Counted from the first letter of the stretch, positions 1 through 8,174 are shown. The stretch is 17,744 nt of DNA from an uncultured Clostridia bacterium (GCA_934621505.1 CAKTUU010000042.1:1-17744), one strand, 5' to 3'. A program made the numbers and translations. The notes: generated by a model from the letters alone, not told the origin.

Positions 1-254
1 TTGATGCCCAGATCGTAGAAGTTCACGGTGATACCGGGATAGGCTTCCATAAAGGATTTGCCCACCGTTTCGTCACGGCCGGTGCAGCCGTACAGGTTCA
101 GCACGCCGCCCTCGGCCAGCGCGGCCTGGTACAGTTCTTCCACCGTTTCCGTCTTGTTCAGGCCGTTATCCTCGGCCCACTGCGCATCCGCCAGGGCGGC
201 GGTGCAGGCCAGCAGCATACAGGCTGCCAGCAGCATGGCAATCCATTTTTTCAT
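1..254 (-). CDS. ABC transporter solute-binding protein, N-terminal part (cut by window edge)
   Basis: The first 84 residues of an extracellular solute-binding protein are visible; the rest lies beyond the left edge. The ATG at 254 is preceded by AAGGAGG at 264-270 with a 9-nt spacer. The N-terminus (MKKWIAMLLAACMLLACTAA) is a secretion signal. It offers both a lipobox-like LLAC ending at Cys17 and a signal-peptidase-I-like site after ALADA, so lipid anchoring is likely but not certain. The segment GGVLNLYGCTGRDETVGKSF followed by a 'YPGI' turn resembles the first strand and helix of FbpA/AfuA-like type II binding proteins. It is the third gene of an operon after a fused double permease and an ATPase, which fits that ferric/phosphonate/polyol-type family. 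The ligand cannot be told from this fragment. Confidence 0.85.
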   Translation of the reverse strand, partial: MKKWIAMLLAACMLLACTAALADAQWAEDNGLNKTETVEELYQAALAEGGVLNLYGCTGRDETVGKSFMEAYPGITVNFYDLGI

Positions 255-280
255 TTTTCCGTTCCTCCTTCGTTATTTCT

Positions 281-299
281 CTAAGGCTTCTGCCTTTAG
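281..299 (-). other. Intercistronic stem-loop before the binding-protein gene
   Basis: In the 53-nt gap between the ATPase stop and the binding-protein RBS, the minus strand can fold as AAGGC-AGAA-GCCTT, extended by two more pairs past a bulged A. No U-run follows it, so it is unlikely to terminate transcription. Such hairpins often protect or process mRNA in binding-protein operons; that role here is inference. Confidence 0.3.
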
Positions 300-307
300 A
301 TTCCTCT

Positions 308-1435
308 TTAGTCCGGTACAGCCATTTTGATCAGCCGGCCCGTTTCCTTGGCGAACACGTTCAGCTTGTCGGGATCAATTTTTACATGCACAATCTGGTC
401 CACCGCATAGTTGCGAATGCCCATTTCCTTTGCCAGCACCACGGAGTCGTCGGTCATCTTCAAGTGGATGGTGGTTTCCGAACCGGCGGGCTGCGTGGCG
501 TATACCGACGCCGGGATACCATCGCCTTCCTGGCAATGGATTCCAATTTTTTCCGGGCGGATGCCCAGCACCACGTCAAAGCCGGTTTGGGCGGGCAGCT
601 CGTCCGTCAGGCGGTCCTGGGTAAATTCCATGCGTCCCAGAGGGGAGGTAACCACCAGCCCGCCGTTGTCATCCCGCCGGGCCTGGCCTTCCACAAAATT
701 GATGCGGGGATTGCCGATAAAATCCGCCACCCGCAGGGAAACAGGGTTCTGATAAAGATCCATGGGCGCGGCCACCTGCTCCAGCTCGCCCTCGAAGAAG
801 ATGGCGATGCGGGTAGACATGGTAAGGGCTTCCACCTGGTCGTGGGTCACATACACGATGGTCGTGCCCATTTCGTGATGCAGACGCTTGATTTCGGAGC
901 GCATGTCGATGCGCAGCTTGGCGTCCAGATTGGACAGGGGCTCGTCCAGCAGGAGCACCTTGGGCTGGGATACGATGGCGCGGGCAATGGCCACGCGCTG
1001 CTGCTGACCGCCGGACAGTTCGGACGGGTAACGGTTGGCGTACTGCACAATGCGCATTCTTTCCAGCGCGTCCATCACGCGGCGCCTGGTTTCGTCCTTG
1101 GGCGCCTTTTGCACGTTCAGTACAAAGGCCACATTCTGGAAAACAGTCATGTGCGGCCACAGCGCGTAAGACTGGAATACCAGGTTCATGCCGCGCTTGC
1201 CGGGATCCTCAAAGTAAAGCTCCTTGGCGTTTACCACCAGACGGCCGTCCATTTCAATGGTGCCGTTCTGGGGCTTTTCCAAACCGGCGATTACGCGCAG
1301 GGTGGTGGTTTTGCCACAGCCGCTGGGACCCAGCAGGGTCATAAATTCCCCGTCGTTTACCGTAAGGTTCAGGTTTTTCAAAACGTGGTTGGAACCGTAA
1401 AATTTATCAATGTTCTTCAAAACAATCTGGCTCAT
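308..1435 (-). CDS. ABC transporter ATP-binding protein (MalK/UgpC/FbpC type with TOBE domain)
   Basis: This 375-residue protein is the ATPase that drives solute import on the cytoplasmic face. All nucleotide-binding motifs are intact: Walker A GPSGCGKTT at 36-44, Q-loop Gln88, signature LSGGQQQ at 140-146, Walker B LLLDEP at 161-166, D-loop NLDAKLR at 169-175 and switch His198. The region after about residue 235 carries a TOBE-type regulatory domain with the GIRPE motif, as in MalK and UgpC. The length is usual for that group. The ATG at 1435 follows AAGGAG at a good distance, 23 nt after the permease stop, so the two are co-transcribed. The substrate is unknown: FbpC-like operon layout points to ferric ion, phosphonate or similar, while the TOBE domain also fits sugars. 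It is the only ABC ATPase gene in the window and could in principle also serve the ATPase-less transporter at 6305-9516. Confidence 0.93.
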   Translation of the reverse strand: MSQIVLKNIDKFYGSNHVLKNLNLTVNDGEFMTLLGPSGCGKTTTLRVIAGLEKPQNGTIEMDGRLVVNAKELYFEDPGKRGMNLVFQSYALWPHMTVFQNVAFVLNVQKAPKDETRRRVMDALERMRIVQYANRYPSELSGGQQQRVAIARAIVSQPKVLLLDEPLSNLDAKLRIDMRSEIKRLHHEMGTTIVYVTHDQVEALTMSTRIAIFFEGELEQVAAPMDLYQNPVSLRVADFIGNPRINFVEGQARRDDNGGLVVTSPLGRMEFTQDRLTDELPAQTGFDVVLGIRPEKIGIHCQEGDGIPASVYATQPAGSETTIHLKMTDDSVVLAKEMGIRNYAVDQIVHVKIDPDKLNVFAKETGRLIKMAVPD

Positions 1436-1458
1436 GCGTTGCTCTCCTTTTCTACAGC

Positions 1459-3315
1459 TCAGAAGCCCTGGCTGATGTCCGCGTTAAAGAACTTGTTGGC
1501 GATCCAGTAGATGAGGAATACCACCAGGAACATCAGAATGGCCACCACATTGGAATACTGTTCCATACCGCCCGACATGTAGGAATAGGCCATGTACGGC
1601 ATCGTCTGGGTCGTGGGCGAAATCAGGATGACCAGCAAATCCAGTTCCTTCATAATGGCCATGAAGATCAGCATAAAACCGCTCATAAAGCCATTTTTGG
1701 ACAGGGGGAACACAATCTTGCGGAAGCGGGTCATGAAGCGCGCGCCGGAAATTTGGGCGGCTTCCTCCAGCTCTACGCTGATTTGCAGCATGTTGGCCGT
1801 GCCGGCGCGGCTGGAGAAGGGCAGGTTCTTTACCACCGTAACCAGCACCAGCAGCGCGAAGGTGCCGTACAGAGAGGGCAGCACCGTAAGCGTATGACCG
1901 AAAAGCGTAATGGTCTTGGCCGTTGAGAACATGGACAGATACATGGCGCCAAAAGCGATGGAGGGAATCAGATAGGGAATGAACACCAGCTGCTCCACCA
2001 GCTTGCCGGATTTGAGATGGCGGCCGCGGGAGTTCACATAGCCGATCAGCTGGCCAAAAATGGTGGCGATGAAGGAAGCGATGACCACCAGCTTGAGCGA
2101 GTTTTTCAGCACCTGGTAGAACTGCGGGTTCACCAATACGCCGGGCTCGCTGTTGAAAATTTCCTTCACGCCCTGACCTGCCCAGTAGTGCAGGGTCAGG
2201 TTGCTCAGGCTGAAATCGCCCAGCTTGAGCATCAGGCTTTGCAGAATCAAAATGCCGATGGGCAGTACCACCGCGAACGCCAGGAAGCATACCAGCAGGA
2301 TGGTAATAGGCACCTTGCCCTTTTTGAGCGAAAGCACATTGGAACGCCCGCCCTTGCCGCCGATGGTGGCATAGGACTTGCGGCTGCCCAGGGCGCGCTG
2401 GTTCAGGAAAATCACGATGGCGGCGATGGCAATCAAAATCAGGCTGATGGTGTAAGCCACGGCCGTCTGCTGCTGCTTAATGCTGCTGTAAAGCATGGTG
2501 GAAATTGTATAATAGCTTACCTTCATGCCCAAAAAGGCCGGCACGCCGAACGTGCCCATGGATTTGGAAAAGATCAGGATAAACGAGGACAAAATCGAAG
2601 GAAGCACCAGCGGGAAGGTAATTTTGCTCAGCATCATACGGCGGGGCGCGCCAATGATCTCCCCCATCTCCTCCAACTCGGAGTTGATGGACCGCAGCGC
2701 CGCGGACATAAGCAGGTAGGCGTAGGCGTAGTAATGAATGATCAGCACACAGATGATGGCCACCGGGCCATAGGCCAGCCATTCGGGCACGGTAATGCCC
2801 AAATAGCTTAAGAAACCGGCGGAACCGCCAATGCGCGGCGTTTTGAACACGCTGATCCAGGCCATGGATTTGCACCAGGAGGGAATCATATATGGAATGA
2901 TGACCGCCAGGGAGAAAAACTTTTTTCCCGGAAGATCGCTGCGCACCATCAGCCAGGCGATGAGTCCGCCCACCAGAATGCTGCCCACGGAAACACAGGA
3001 GGCGATCAGCAGGGAGTTCAGCAGGGGCCGGTACAGCATATTGGACGATACGGAGCTGTTCAGGATGCGCTGCCAATAATACAGCGTCCAGTCGCCGGGA
3101 GTGCCCTTGACACGCCTCGCCTCAGAGGGCGCCAGCTGAAAGGTGGTCAGCACCATTTGCAAAAGCGGCCACACCACCAGGATGCTCAGCACCACGACGG
3201 ACACGATCACCAGCAAATTGTAAGGGTTTGTAAAGGCGTTTTTCAGCCAGTTCAGGCATCTTTTTCGCCTGGAAAAAGAGGATGCTTCCACCCGGGTCTG
3301 CGTTTTCGCTTGCAT
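1459..3315 (-). CDS. ABC transporter permease, fused double-domain (FbpB/AfuB type)
   Basis: This integral membrane protein of 618 residues carries two complete permease domains in one chain, forming the whole channel. Each half has the cytoplasmic EAA loop that contacts the ATPase: ELEEMGEIIGAPRRM... at about 213-241 and ELEEAAQISGARFM... at about 515-543. About twelve hydrophobic segments can be traced, with a basic linker near residues 305-335 between the halves. This internal duplication is characteristic of the FbpB/AfuB/SfuB family. I chose the ATG at 3315, not the upstream in-frame codon at 3366, because AAGGAG lies at 3324-3329 with an 8-nt spacer and the extra 17 residues would overlap the promoter. 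It is the first gene of the operon permease-ATPase-binding protein, divergent from the AraC regulator. Confidence 0.92.
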   Translation of the reverse strand: MQAKTQTRVEASSFSRRKRCLNWLKNAFTNPYNLLVIVSVVVLSILVVWPLLQMVLTTFQLAPSEARRVKGTPGDWTLYYWQRILNSSVSSNMLYRPLLNSLLIASCVSVGSILVGGLIAWLMVRSDLPGKKFFSLAVIIPYMIPSWCKSMAWISVFKTPRIGGSAGFLSYLGITVPEWLAYGPVAIICVLIIHYYAYAYLLMSAALRSINSELEEMGEIIGAPRRMMLSKITFPLVLPSILSSFILIFSKSMGTFGVPAFLGMKVSYYTISTMLYSSIKQQQTAVAYTISLILIAIAAIVIFLNQRALGSRKSYATIGGKGGRSNVLSLKKGKVPITILLVCFLAFAVVLPIGILILQSLMLKLGDFSLSNLTLHYWAGQGVKEIFNSEPGVLVNPQFYQVLKNSLKLVVIASFIATIFGQLIGYVNSRGRHLKSGKLVEQLVFIPYLIPSIAFGAMYLSMFSTAKTITLFGHTLTVLPSLYGTFALLVLVTVVKNLPFSSRAGTANMLQISVELEEAAQISGARFMTRFRKIVFPLSKNGFMSGFMLIFMAIMKELDLLVILISPTTQTMPYMAYSYMSGGMEQYSNVVAILMFLVVFLIYWIANKFFNADISQGF

Positions 3316-3336
3316 ATGCCACACTCCTTTTTGGCT

Positions 3337-3345
3337 ATCATAGCA
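3337..3345 (-). promoter_or_regulatory. Extended -10 promoter of the ABC operon
   Basis: On the minus strand TGCTATGAT is an extended -10 (TGn plus TATGAT at 3342-3337), with no good -35 (TGGAGC at 3365-3360). Transcription would start near 3330, giving a very short leader with the RBS at its front. The weak -35 and the operator repeats just upstream suggest a promoter that needs an activator. A second TATAAT on this strand (3386-3381) lies between the repeats and has no usable -35. Confidence 0.5.
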
Positions 3346-3370
3346 TAGCCGCCCAGCAGGCTCCATGCCG

Positions 3371-3400
3371 TTATGTTGTGATTATATAGAAAAATGTTGC
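3371..3400 (-). promoter_or_regulatory. AraC-type operator, left pair of half-sites
   Basis: Reading the minus strand, CAACAT occurs at 3399-3394 (in the longer GCAACATTTTT) and again at 3378-3373, a 21-bp direct repeat. That is two helical turns, the spacing used by AraC-family proteins. The proximal copy ends about 30 bp before the -10 of the ABC operon, where an activator would touch RNA polymerase. The same sequence and geometry recurs in mirror image at 3510-3541. Confidence 0.6.
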
Positions 3401-3509
3401 TTTTTGCTTTTGCTTTCATTTTTCAATGTCATATGCGGTTTATAAAATTCATTTCAATCCATTGAATGCCTTTATTTCTGCAATCAAGCACTCTTTCATC
3501 CTAATTTTT

Positions 3510-3541
3510 GCAACATTTTTACATATTCAAAGCAACATTTT
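3510..3541 (+). promoter_or_regulatory. AraC-type operator, right pair of half-sites
   Basis: GCAACATTTT is present twice without mismatch, at 3510-3519 and 3532-3541, a 22-bp direct repeat. It points at the regulator's own extended -10 (3568-3573). The distal CAACAT starts 57 bp before that -10, exactly as the distal repeat on the other arm does for the ABC operon promoter. Autoregulation is therefore likely. Between the two operators (3401-3509) I see only AT-rich sequence with a 14-bp palindrome, TTCAATCCATTGAA, at 3453-3466. Confidence 0.65.
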
Positions 3542-3564
3542 CAGATACATCAGGCGAGCGTTTC

Positions 3565-3573
3565 TGCTATAAT
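3565..3573 (+). promoter_or_regulatory. Extended -10 promoter of the AraC-family regulator gene
   Basis: TGCTATAAT is a perfect extended -10. The -35 window (3545-3550, ATACAT) is poor, typical of extended -10 promoters. Transcription would start near 3580, just before the RBS AGGAAAGGGG at 3581-3590, which also supports the start codon at 3599 over the one at 3572 that lies inside the -10. Confidence 0.65.
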
Positions 3574-3598
3574 GGCAGATAGGAAAGGGGCGCTTACC

Positions 3599-4459
3599 AT
3601 GTCCTATGAGGGGTACAAGTATTCCTTTAAAAACCAGTTCCGCACCATGGCCTCCCTTACGGTGTACCGTACCGGCCGTCAGCAATGCACGGCGGATTAC
3701 ATGCGCGGACTGGAAGTACGCGATTTTTACCTGATTCATTATGTCATCCAGGGCTCGGGCACCTATATTCTGAACGGGGTTTCCTATCCCGTGCATGAGG
3801 GACAGGCGTTTTTGATTTACCCCAATATGCCCATCAATTATATGGCGGACGCGAAGGACCCATGGGAATTTTGCTGGGTGGGCTTCAACGGCACAGACGC
3901 GCGCATTATGATGAACGCCACCGCCTTTACCCCCCAGCAGCCGGTCATCACCCTGCAGCATCCGGACCAAATGCTGGAGCTGCTGCTGGACATCTATACG
4001 GCCCGGGGCAACCTGCCCCATGAAATTATCTCCATGACGGCGCGCCTGTACGCGCTGATTTCCTTTCTGATACAGGAAAACATGGGCGCGCTTCCCCGGC
4101 GCTCCCGCTCTGGGGGCGACCTGGTGCAGCGCGCCTGCGATTATATTGCCGTCCACTATGCCTCCGGCATTACCGTCAAGGAGGTGGCGGCTCACCTGGG
4201 TATCTGCCGCAGCCAGCTGTACCGTATTTTCATGCAGAATATTTCCATGTCTCCGCAAAAATACCTGTCGGAATTTCGCATCCGCCAGGCATGCAACCTG
4301 ATGTCCAAGCCGCACCTTTCCATTAAGGAGGTGGCCTATTCCGTGGGCTTTGACGACCCTTTGTACTTTTCCACCGTGTTCAAGGCGTCCGTAGGCCAAA
4401 CGCCGAGCCAGTATGCGGCTTTGCTGAAAAGCCAGGCGGAAAGCCGACAACAAAAATAG
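3599..4459 (+). CDS. AraC-family transcriptional regulator
   Basis: This 286-residue DNA-binding regulator has an N-terminal cupin-like ligand-binding domain (about residues 25-100, with GSGTYILNG and a VHEGQAFLIYP turn) and a C-terminal AraC domain. The two helix-turn-helix units are at about 192-213 (TVKEVAAHLGICRSQLYRIF) and 240-264 (SIKEVAYSVGFDDPLYFSTV), ending in the family's P-S-Q-Y signature. It is divergent from the ABC operon and very probably controls it through the repeat pairs in the gap. The start at 3599 is favoured over the ATG at 3572 because AGGAAAGGGG lies just upstream and 3572 falls within the -10 element. The effector is presumably the transported solute or a derivative (inference). 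Confidence 0.92.
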   Translation: MSYEGYKYSFKNQFRTMASLTVYRTGRQQCTADYMRGLEVRDFYLIHYVIQGSGTYILNGVSYPVHEGQAFLIYPNMPINYMADAKDPWEFCWVGFNGTDARIMMNATAFTPQQPVITLQHPDQMLELLLDIYTARGNLPHEIISMTARLYALISFLIQENMGALPRRSRSGGDLVQRACDYIAVHYASGITVKEVAAHLGICRSQLYRIFMQNISMSPQKYLSEFRIRQACNLMSKPHLSIKEVAYSVGFDDPLYFSTVFKASVGQTPSQYAALLKSQAESRQQK

Positions 4460-4460
4460 A

Positions 4461-4489
4461 AGGCTGCCAGTTTATCAAACCGGCAGCCT
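4461..4489. terminator. Bidirectional terminator between convergent genes
   Basis: AGGCTGCC-A-GTTT-ATC-AAAC-C-GGCAGCCT forms a 12-bp stem with one A/C mismatch and a 3-nt loop. On the minus strand it is followed by CTATTTTTG, a good U-tract; on the plus strand by a weaker T-rich run. It sits in the 37 nt between the AraC stop and the glycoside hydrolase stop and can serve both. Confidence 0.85.
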
Positions 4490-4496
4490 CATTCAT

Positions 4497-6260
4497 TTAT
4501 TCTTCTATGGCCGCACGCTGCAAATTGGCCTCGCGGATTCGCCTTAAGCTCTCCGGCGAAAATTTTTGCCCACGTTCGTAGGTAAACAAGCCGTTGGCTT
4601 CCTGTTCCACATCCGTAAGCTGGGTGTAACAGAAGCCGCAGAAGTGCGGACTTTTCAGCAGTACGGTGGTCAGGCCCACATACTGGTCAACAACCTCCTG
4701 CTCGCTTTCCGGGGCTTTCCAGCGTTTCCAGGCGGCGTCCTGTTTCTGGCGCGCGTTTTCGTCGGCTTTCCAGAAGGTGCCGCCGTATTCGCTCATGAAA
4801 AGCGGCGTTTTCCAGTCATAATGCTGCCGGTCATCCTTTTCATCATACAGGCGATCTCCAACCTGCATGTGCGAAAAATGCTCGGCGAATACCTGTGGAA
4901 CCTGCTCATAATCATGCAGATCATAAATGTCCGTCTGTACATGGTAAAAGCCGCTTACATCAATCACCGGGCGCGAAGAATCCATCGCCTTGGTCACCAG
5001 ATAGGTCTGGCGAATCACTTCATCGTCCTGCGCGTACCGCCCTGCGTCCAGCGGAATATCAAAGGTTTCATTAAAGGGGCACCAGCCGATGATCGCCGGA
5101 TGGTTGAAATCCCGTTTCACACACTCCATCCACTCCGGCAGGAACAACTCAAGCCCCCGGGCTGTCGTCACATCCAGCCCCCAGGAACCAAACTCGCCCC
5201 AGGCAAGGTAGCCCAACCGGTCAGCATGATAAAGCCAGCGTTCCTCAAACACCTTTTCATGCAGCCGCGCACCGTTAAAGCCAAGGGATTTTGCCAGCTC
5301 GATATCACGAACCAGCGCGTCATCCGTGGGCGCGGTATAAATGCCGTCAGGATAGAAGCCCTGATCCAGAATCAGGCGCATAAACAGCGGCTTTCCATTC
5401 AAATAGAACTTTCGATCATGCCATTCCACCGTGCGCAGTCCAAAATAACTGTGAACATGATCAGTTTCCTGCGCGCTGCGCAGGCTTAGCTCCAACTGAT
5501 ACAGAACCGGCGAATCCGTGCTCCAAAGCTGTGGATTTGGAATATCCAGCGTGCAGCACACGGTATGCGACGCGCAGCGTACCGTCTTTTCCGCTACAAC
5601 CTGTCCATCCAGCTGTACATTCAGGACAAGCTGGGCGTTATGGGCGTTTTCCAATTCCGCCTCTACCTGAACCGTACCGTTCATCGCGTCCGGCAGGAAA
5701 CGGAGCGATTGAATATAGGTATTGGGTACAAATTCCAGCCATACGGTTTGCCATATGCCCGTGGTGCGGGTATAGAAGCAGCCGTGGCTGCTAAGGTCGG
5801 CGCTTTGCTTTCCGCTGGTTTGCAGACCGCTGCGCACATCGTCCTCCGCGCATACGCAAAGAACATTTTCTTCTTCCGCGGCAAGCTCTGTAATGTCCAG
5901 TGTAAAGGAGGTGTAACCGCCCCGGTGCCGTCCCGCTTCCTGACCATTCACATATACATAGGCGGTACAGTCCACCGCGCCAAAATGCAAAAGCACACGC
6001 CCGGCGCACTCCTTTTTGCTAAGGTAAAAGCTACGGCGATACCAGCAGGCCGGGATAAAGTCCGTGAACCTGATTCCGGACAAGGCGCTTTCCGGACAGA
6101 AGGGCACCGTGATTTTCAAAGGATAGTCGCCAGAAACCGCCATATCGCGCTGTCTGCCAGAAGCAGAAAAATCAAAGGCAAAGTCCCATTCGCCATTTAG
6201 ACAGCGCCAGCTGGAACGCTCCATCTGGGGCTGGGGGTGTTCGCTGCGGGGAATGTTCAT
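4497..6260 (-). CDS. Family 2 glycoside hydrolase (beta-galactosidase/beta-mannosidase-like)
   Basis: This 587-residue retaining glycosidase is probably cytoplasmic, since there is no signal peptide. The order is a sugar-binding jelly roll (about 11-178, with LNGEWDF and YVNGQEAGRHRGGY), an immunoglobulin-like domain (about 180-278) and a TIM barrel (about 282-565). The acid/base is Glu398 in PFNETFD and the nucleophile is Glu491 in MSEYGG. The length matches short GH2 enzymes without extra C-terminal domains. The Asn-x-Lys motif that E. coli-type beta-glucuronidases use to bind the carboxylate is not seen where expected (ANGLFTYERG around 555-564), so a glucuronidase is less likely. The exact sugar is unknown. 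ATG 6260 has AAGGAG at 6270-6275. It is the last gene of the uptake operon, 44 nt after the permease, so it most likely cleaves the imported oligosaccharide. Confidence 0.93.
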   Translation of the reverse strand: MNIPRSEHPQPQMERSSWRCLNGEWDFAFDFSASGRQRDMAVSGDYPLKITVPFCPESALSGIRFTDFIPACWYRRSFYLSKKECAGRVLLHFGAVDCTAYVYVNGQEAGRHRGGYTSFTLDITELAAEEENVLCVCAEDDVRSGLQTSGKQSADLSSHGCFYTRTTGIWQTVWLEFVPNTYIQSLRFLPDAMNGTVQVEAELENAHNAQLVLNVQLDGQVVAEKTVRCASHTVCCTLDIPNPQLWSTDSPVLYQLELSLRSAQETDHVHSYFGLRTVEWHDRKFYLNGKPLFMRLILDQGFYPDGIYTAPTDDALVRDIELAKSLGFNGARLHEKVFEERWLYHADRLGYLAWGEFGSWGLDVTTARGLELFLPEWMECVKRDFNHPAIIGWCPFNETFDIPLDAGRYAQDDEVIRQTYLVTKAMDSSRPVIDVSGFYHVQTDIYDLHDYEQVPQVFAEHFSHMQVGDRLYDEKDDRQHYDWKTPLFMSEYGGTFWKADENARQKQDAAWKRWKAPESEQEVVDQYVGLTTVLLKSPHFCGFCYTQLTDVEQEANGLFTYERGQKFSPESLRRIREANLQRAAIEE

Positions 6261-6304
6261 TCATTTCCACTCCTTATTCTATGATCGGCATTCAAAAAAG
6301 CGCT

Positions 6305-7153
6305 TTAGCCTTTCACGCCGCCAACGCAAATGCCCTGCATCAGGTAGCGCTGGCCAAAAGCATAAATCGCCGCAGTTGGAATCAGCACCATCACCAAAGC
6401 CGCAAACAGCGCACCCCAATCTGTAGCATAACGCTGCATTTCGTACATGGCCGTAATGCCTACGGGAACGGTTTGCTTGGCAGGGTCAGACAGCATCACC
6501 AGCGCTACAATATATTCGCTCAGGTTGTTCATGGCGGCCAGCATCATCACCGTTACCACGCCCGGCTTTGCCATGGGCACGATGATTTGTACCAGAATGC
6601 GTCCCCAGCCCGCGCCGTCAATCATGGCGGCGTCCTCAAAATCACGGGGAATGCTTTTCATAAATCCGCTGAGCAGGAAAATGGAGAAAGGCGTCGCGCC
6701 TACCGCATACAGCACGCCCAACGGGATCAGCTTGTTTACCAGATGCAGGCGGTTCATCGCCAAAAACAGCGGAATCATAATGCAGGGCGTCTGAATAAAA
6801 ATCATGGACATATACAGCCCGCTTAACGCCTTGCCGCCAAAAAAACGGAAGCGGGAAAGGCAGTATGCGCTGGGAATCACAATCAGCATCATGGTAATCA
6901 GCGCAGCCGCTTCCACGATCAGCGTGTTTTTAAAGTTGAGCAAAAGATTTGACTTTGCCAGTGCCCGCGCGTAATTGTCCCATTCCAGGCGGCTGGGCAA
7001 CGCAAATGGATCGCCCAGAAATTCCGCGCTGGTTTTAAATGAAGAAACAATGTTCCAAAACATGGGATATAGAACAATCAGGATAAACAGAATCAGCAGC
7101 AGCCGGGCAAAGCCGTTGGCTGCTTTTTGCCGGTTAAACTGGTGCTTCATCAT
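6305..7153 (-). CDS. Carbohydrate ABC transporter permease, MalG type (CUT1)
   Basis: This 282-residue inner-membrane permease has about six membrane segments, beginning at residues 17-36. The EAA loop (about 172-198: FEDAAMIDGAGWGRI...IVPMAKPG) is the ATPase contact site. The C-terminus (QRYLMQGICVGGVKG) is the hallmark ending of MalG-type CUT1 permeases. It pairs with the upstream MalF-type permease to form the channel. Its first ATG overlaps the upstream stop (ATGATGA), and an AGGAGG lies close before it, so translation is coupled. A second ATG at 7150 is an alternative start. Confidence 0.94.
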   Translation of the reverse strand: MMKHQFNRQKAANGFARLLLILFILIVLYPMFWNIVSSFKTSAEFLGDPFALPSRLEWDNYARALAKSNLLLNFKNTLIVEAAALITMMLIVIPSAYCLSRFRFFGGKALSGLYMSMIFIQTPCIMIPLFLAMNRLHLVNKLIPLGVLYAVGATPFSIFLLSGFMKSIPRDFEDAAMIDGAGWGRILVQIIVPMAKPGVVTVMMLAAMNNLSEYIVALVMLSDPAKQTVPVGITAMYEMQRYATDWGALFAALVMVLIPTAAIYAFGQRYLMQGICVGGVKG

Positions 7154-8073
7154 TCCGCCTCCTCCTTTCCTTCCCTTCCCGTCAGCAGACGCGACGCGGC
7201 GGATAGCAAAACGGACAGCACCGTTGTAAATACGGTCATGGCCATGGCGTAACCGAAGGAACCGTTATCCATGCCCATTTTATAGATATATTGCAGCAGC
7301 ACCGTTGAGGCAAAATTGGGTCCGCCGCTGGTCATCACACGGGAGAGCGTATAGCTTAGCGCCAGCGTGCCGGACAGGGACAGCACATAGGTAATGCCGA
7401 TAATGTTTTTAATCAGCGGCAGCGTAATCCGAAAGAATTTGTCCGCGGCGTTCGCTCCGTCGATGGTCGCAGCTTCGTAAATTTCAGAGGAAACGGAATC
7501 CATGGCCGCAATGTGCATGACCATGTAATACCCGGCCGCCTGCCATACAAGGGTAACGGCGATGCACCACAGCGCGGTACGGCTGTCGCCCAGCCACGCC
7601 CGTGCCAGTTGGGGCAAACCAACGGCTGTCAGCGCATTGTTGACAAGCCCCATCGTGGGATGAAAAATAAAGGACCAGATGATGCCGACAACCGTCAGGG
7701 AAAGCACGCTGGGAAAGAAAAACACCGTGCGGTACAGCCCTTTCTCGGGCAGCTGACACTGGCTGATAACTGCCGCCAGCAGAAGGGAAAAGGCAAGGGT
7801 CACCGGCGGCACCACCGCCATCAGTTTCAACGTGTTCAGCAAGGAGATCAGAAACTTCTTATCGGTGAACATATAAGCGTAGTTGTCAAACCCCACCCAA
7901 TCCACACGGTTCAGCCCCAGCTTGGTCGCGTTGGTCAGCGATTTTGCAAAGGCCTCAATCGTTGGCAACAGGGTAAAATAGGCCGTCAGCAGCAGCGCCG
8001 GCAGCACACACACGGCGATAAACCATGCCGGTGGCTGCAGCCGCCCTGATTTTGCCGCAGTTCTTCTGGTCAT
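7150..8073 (-). CDS. Carbohydrate ABC transporter permease, MalF type (CUT1)
   Basis: This permease of 307 residues has about six membrane segments and an EAA loop at about 197-222 (SEIYEAATIDGANAADKFFRI), typical of MalF-like CUT1 proteins. I start it at the ATG at 8073. GAGGAG at 8083-8088 stands 9 nt upstream of it, whereas the in-frame ATG at 8082 abuts that RBS and the upstream TTG at 8106 has none. It overlaps the MalG-type gene by 4 nt. Together with the binding protein it imports a sugar or oligosaccharide. No cognate ATPase gene is in the operon, so a shared MsmX-like ATPase is expected. Confidence 0.93.
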   Translation of the reverse strand: MTRRTAAKSGRLQPPAWFIAVCVLPALLLTAYFTLLPTIEAFAKSLTNATKLGLNRVDWVGFDNYAYMFTDKKFLISLLNTLKLMAVVPPVTLAFSLLLAAVISQCQLPEKGLYRTVFFFPSVLSLTVVGIIWSFIFHPTMGLVNNALTAVGLPQLARAWLGDSRTALWCIAVTLVWQAAGYYMVMHIAAMDSVSSEIYEAATIDGANAADKFFRITLPLIKNIIGITYVLSLSGTLALSYTLSRVMTSGGPNFASTVLLQYIYKMGMDNGSFGYAMAMTVFTTVLSVLLSAASRLLTGREGKEEAE

Positions 8074-8140
8074 GACAGTCATCTCCTCGCAATGGTGGAT
8101 ACACAAATGTTACGTTTCTAATCAAACACCGTTGAATGGA

Positions 8141-8174
8141 AAGCGGCCCAGCCGCGCATACGGCTGAGCCGCTT
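8141..8174 (-). other. Intercistronic hairpin between binding-protein and permease genes
   Basis: AAGCGGC-C-CAGCCG, a 6-nt loop, then CGGCTG-A-GCCGCTT make a 13-bp stem with one internal mismatch, 13 nt after the binding-protein stop. On the minus strand it is followed by TCCATTC, not a true U-run, so it should act as a partial attenuator or 3' mRNA stabiliser. That would keep binding-protein mRNA in excess over the permeases, as is known for malE-malF. The role is inferred from position. Confidence 0.65.

Noticed and set aside
386..1510. Open frame of 374 codons on the plus strand opposite the ABC ATPase
   Set aside because: It is an antisense shadow caused by codon bias. The minus frame has every ATPase motif, and the plus frame reads as low-information His/Gly/Gln-rich sequence.
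3381..3386. Perfect TATAAT on the minus strand as promoter of the ABC operon
   Set aside because: It has no -35 (AAGCAA at the right distance) and sits between the two operator half-sites. The extended -10 at 3345-3337 gives the same geometry as the regulator's promoter, so I prefer that one.
3453..3466. Palindrome TTCAATCCATTGAA between the two operator arms
   Set aside because: A 14-bp palindrome in AT-rich DNA is not surprising, and no second copy was seen near either promoter. It is recorded but not called as a binding site.
3527..4453. Open frame of 308 codons on the minus strand opposite the AraC regulator
   Set aside because: It runs through the operator and the regulator's promoter, has no RBS, and its translation looks like a reverse-strand shadow.
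4497..6260. Calling the GH2 enzyme a beta-glucuronidase
   Set aside because: The overall length fits, but the Asn-x-Lys carboxylate-recognition motif is not seen in the expected loop and there is no uronate-pathway gene nearby.
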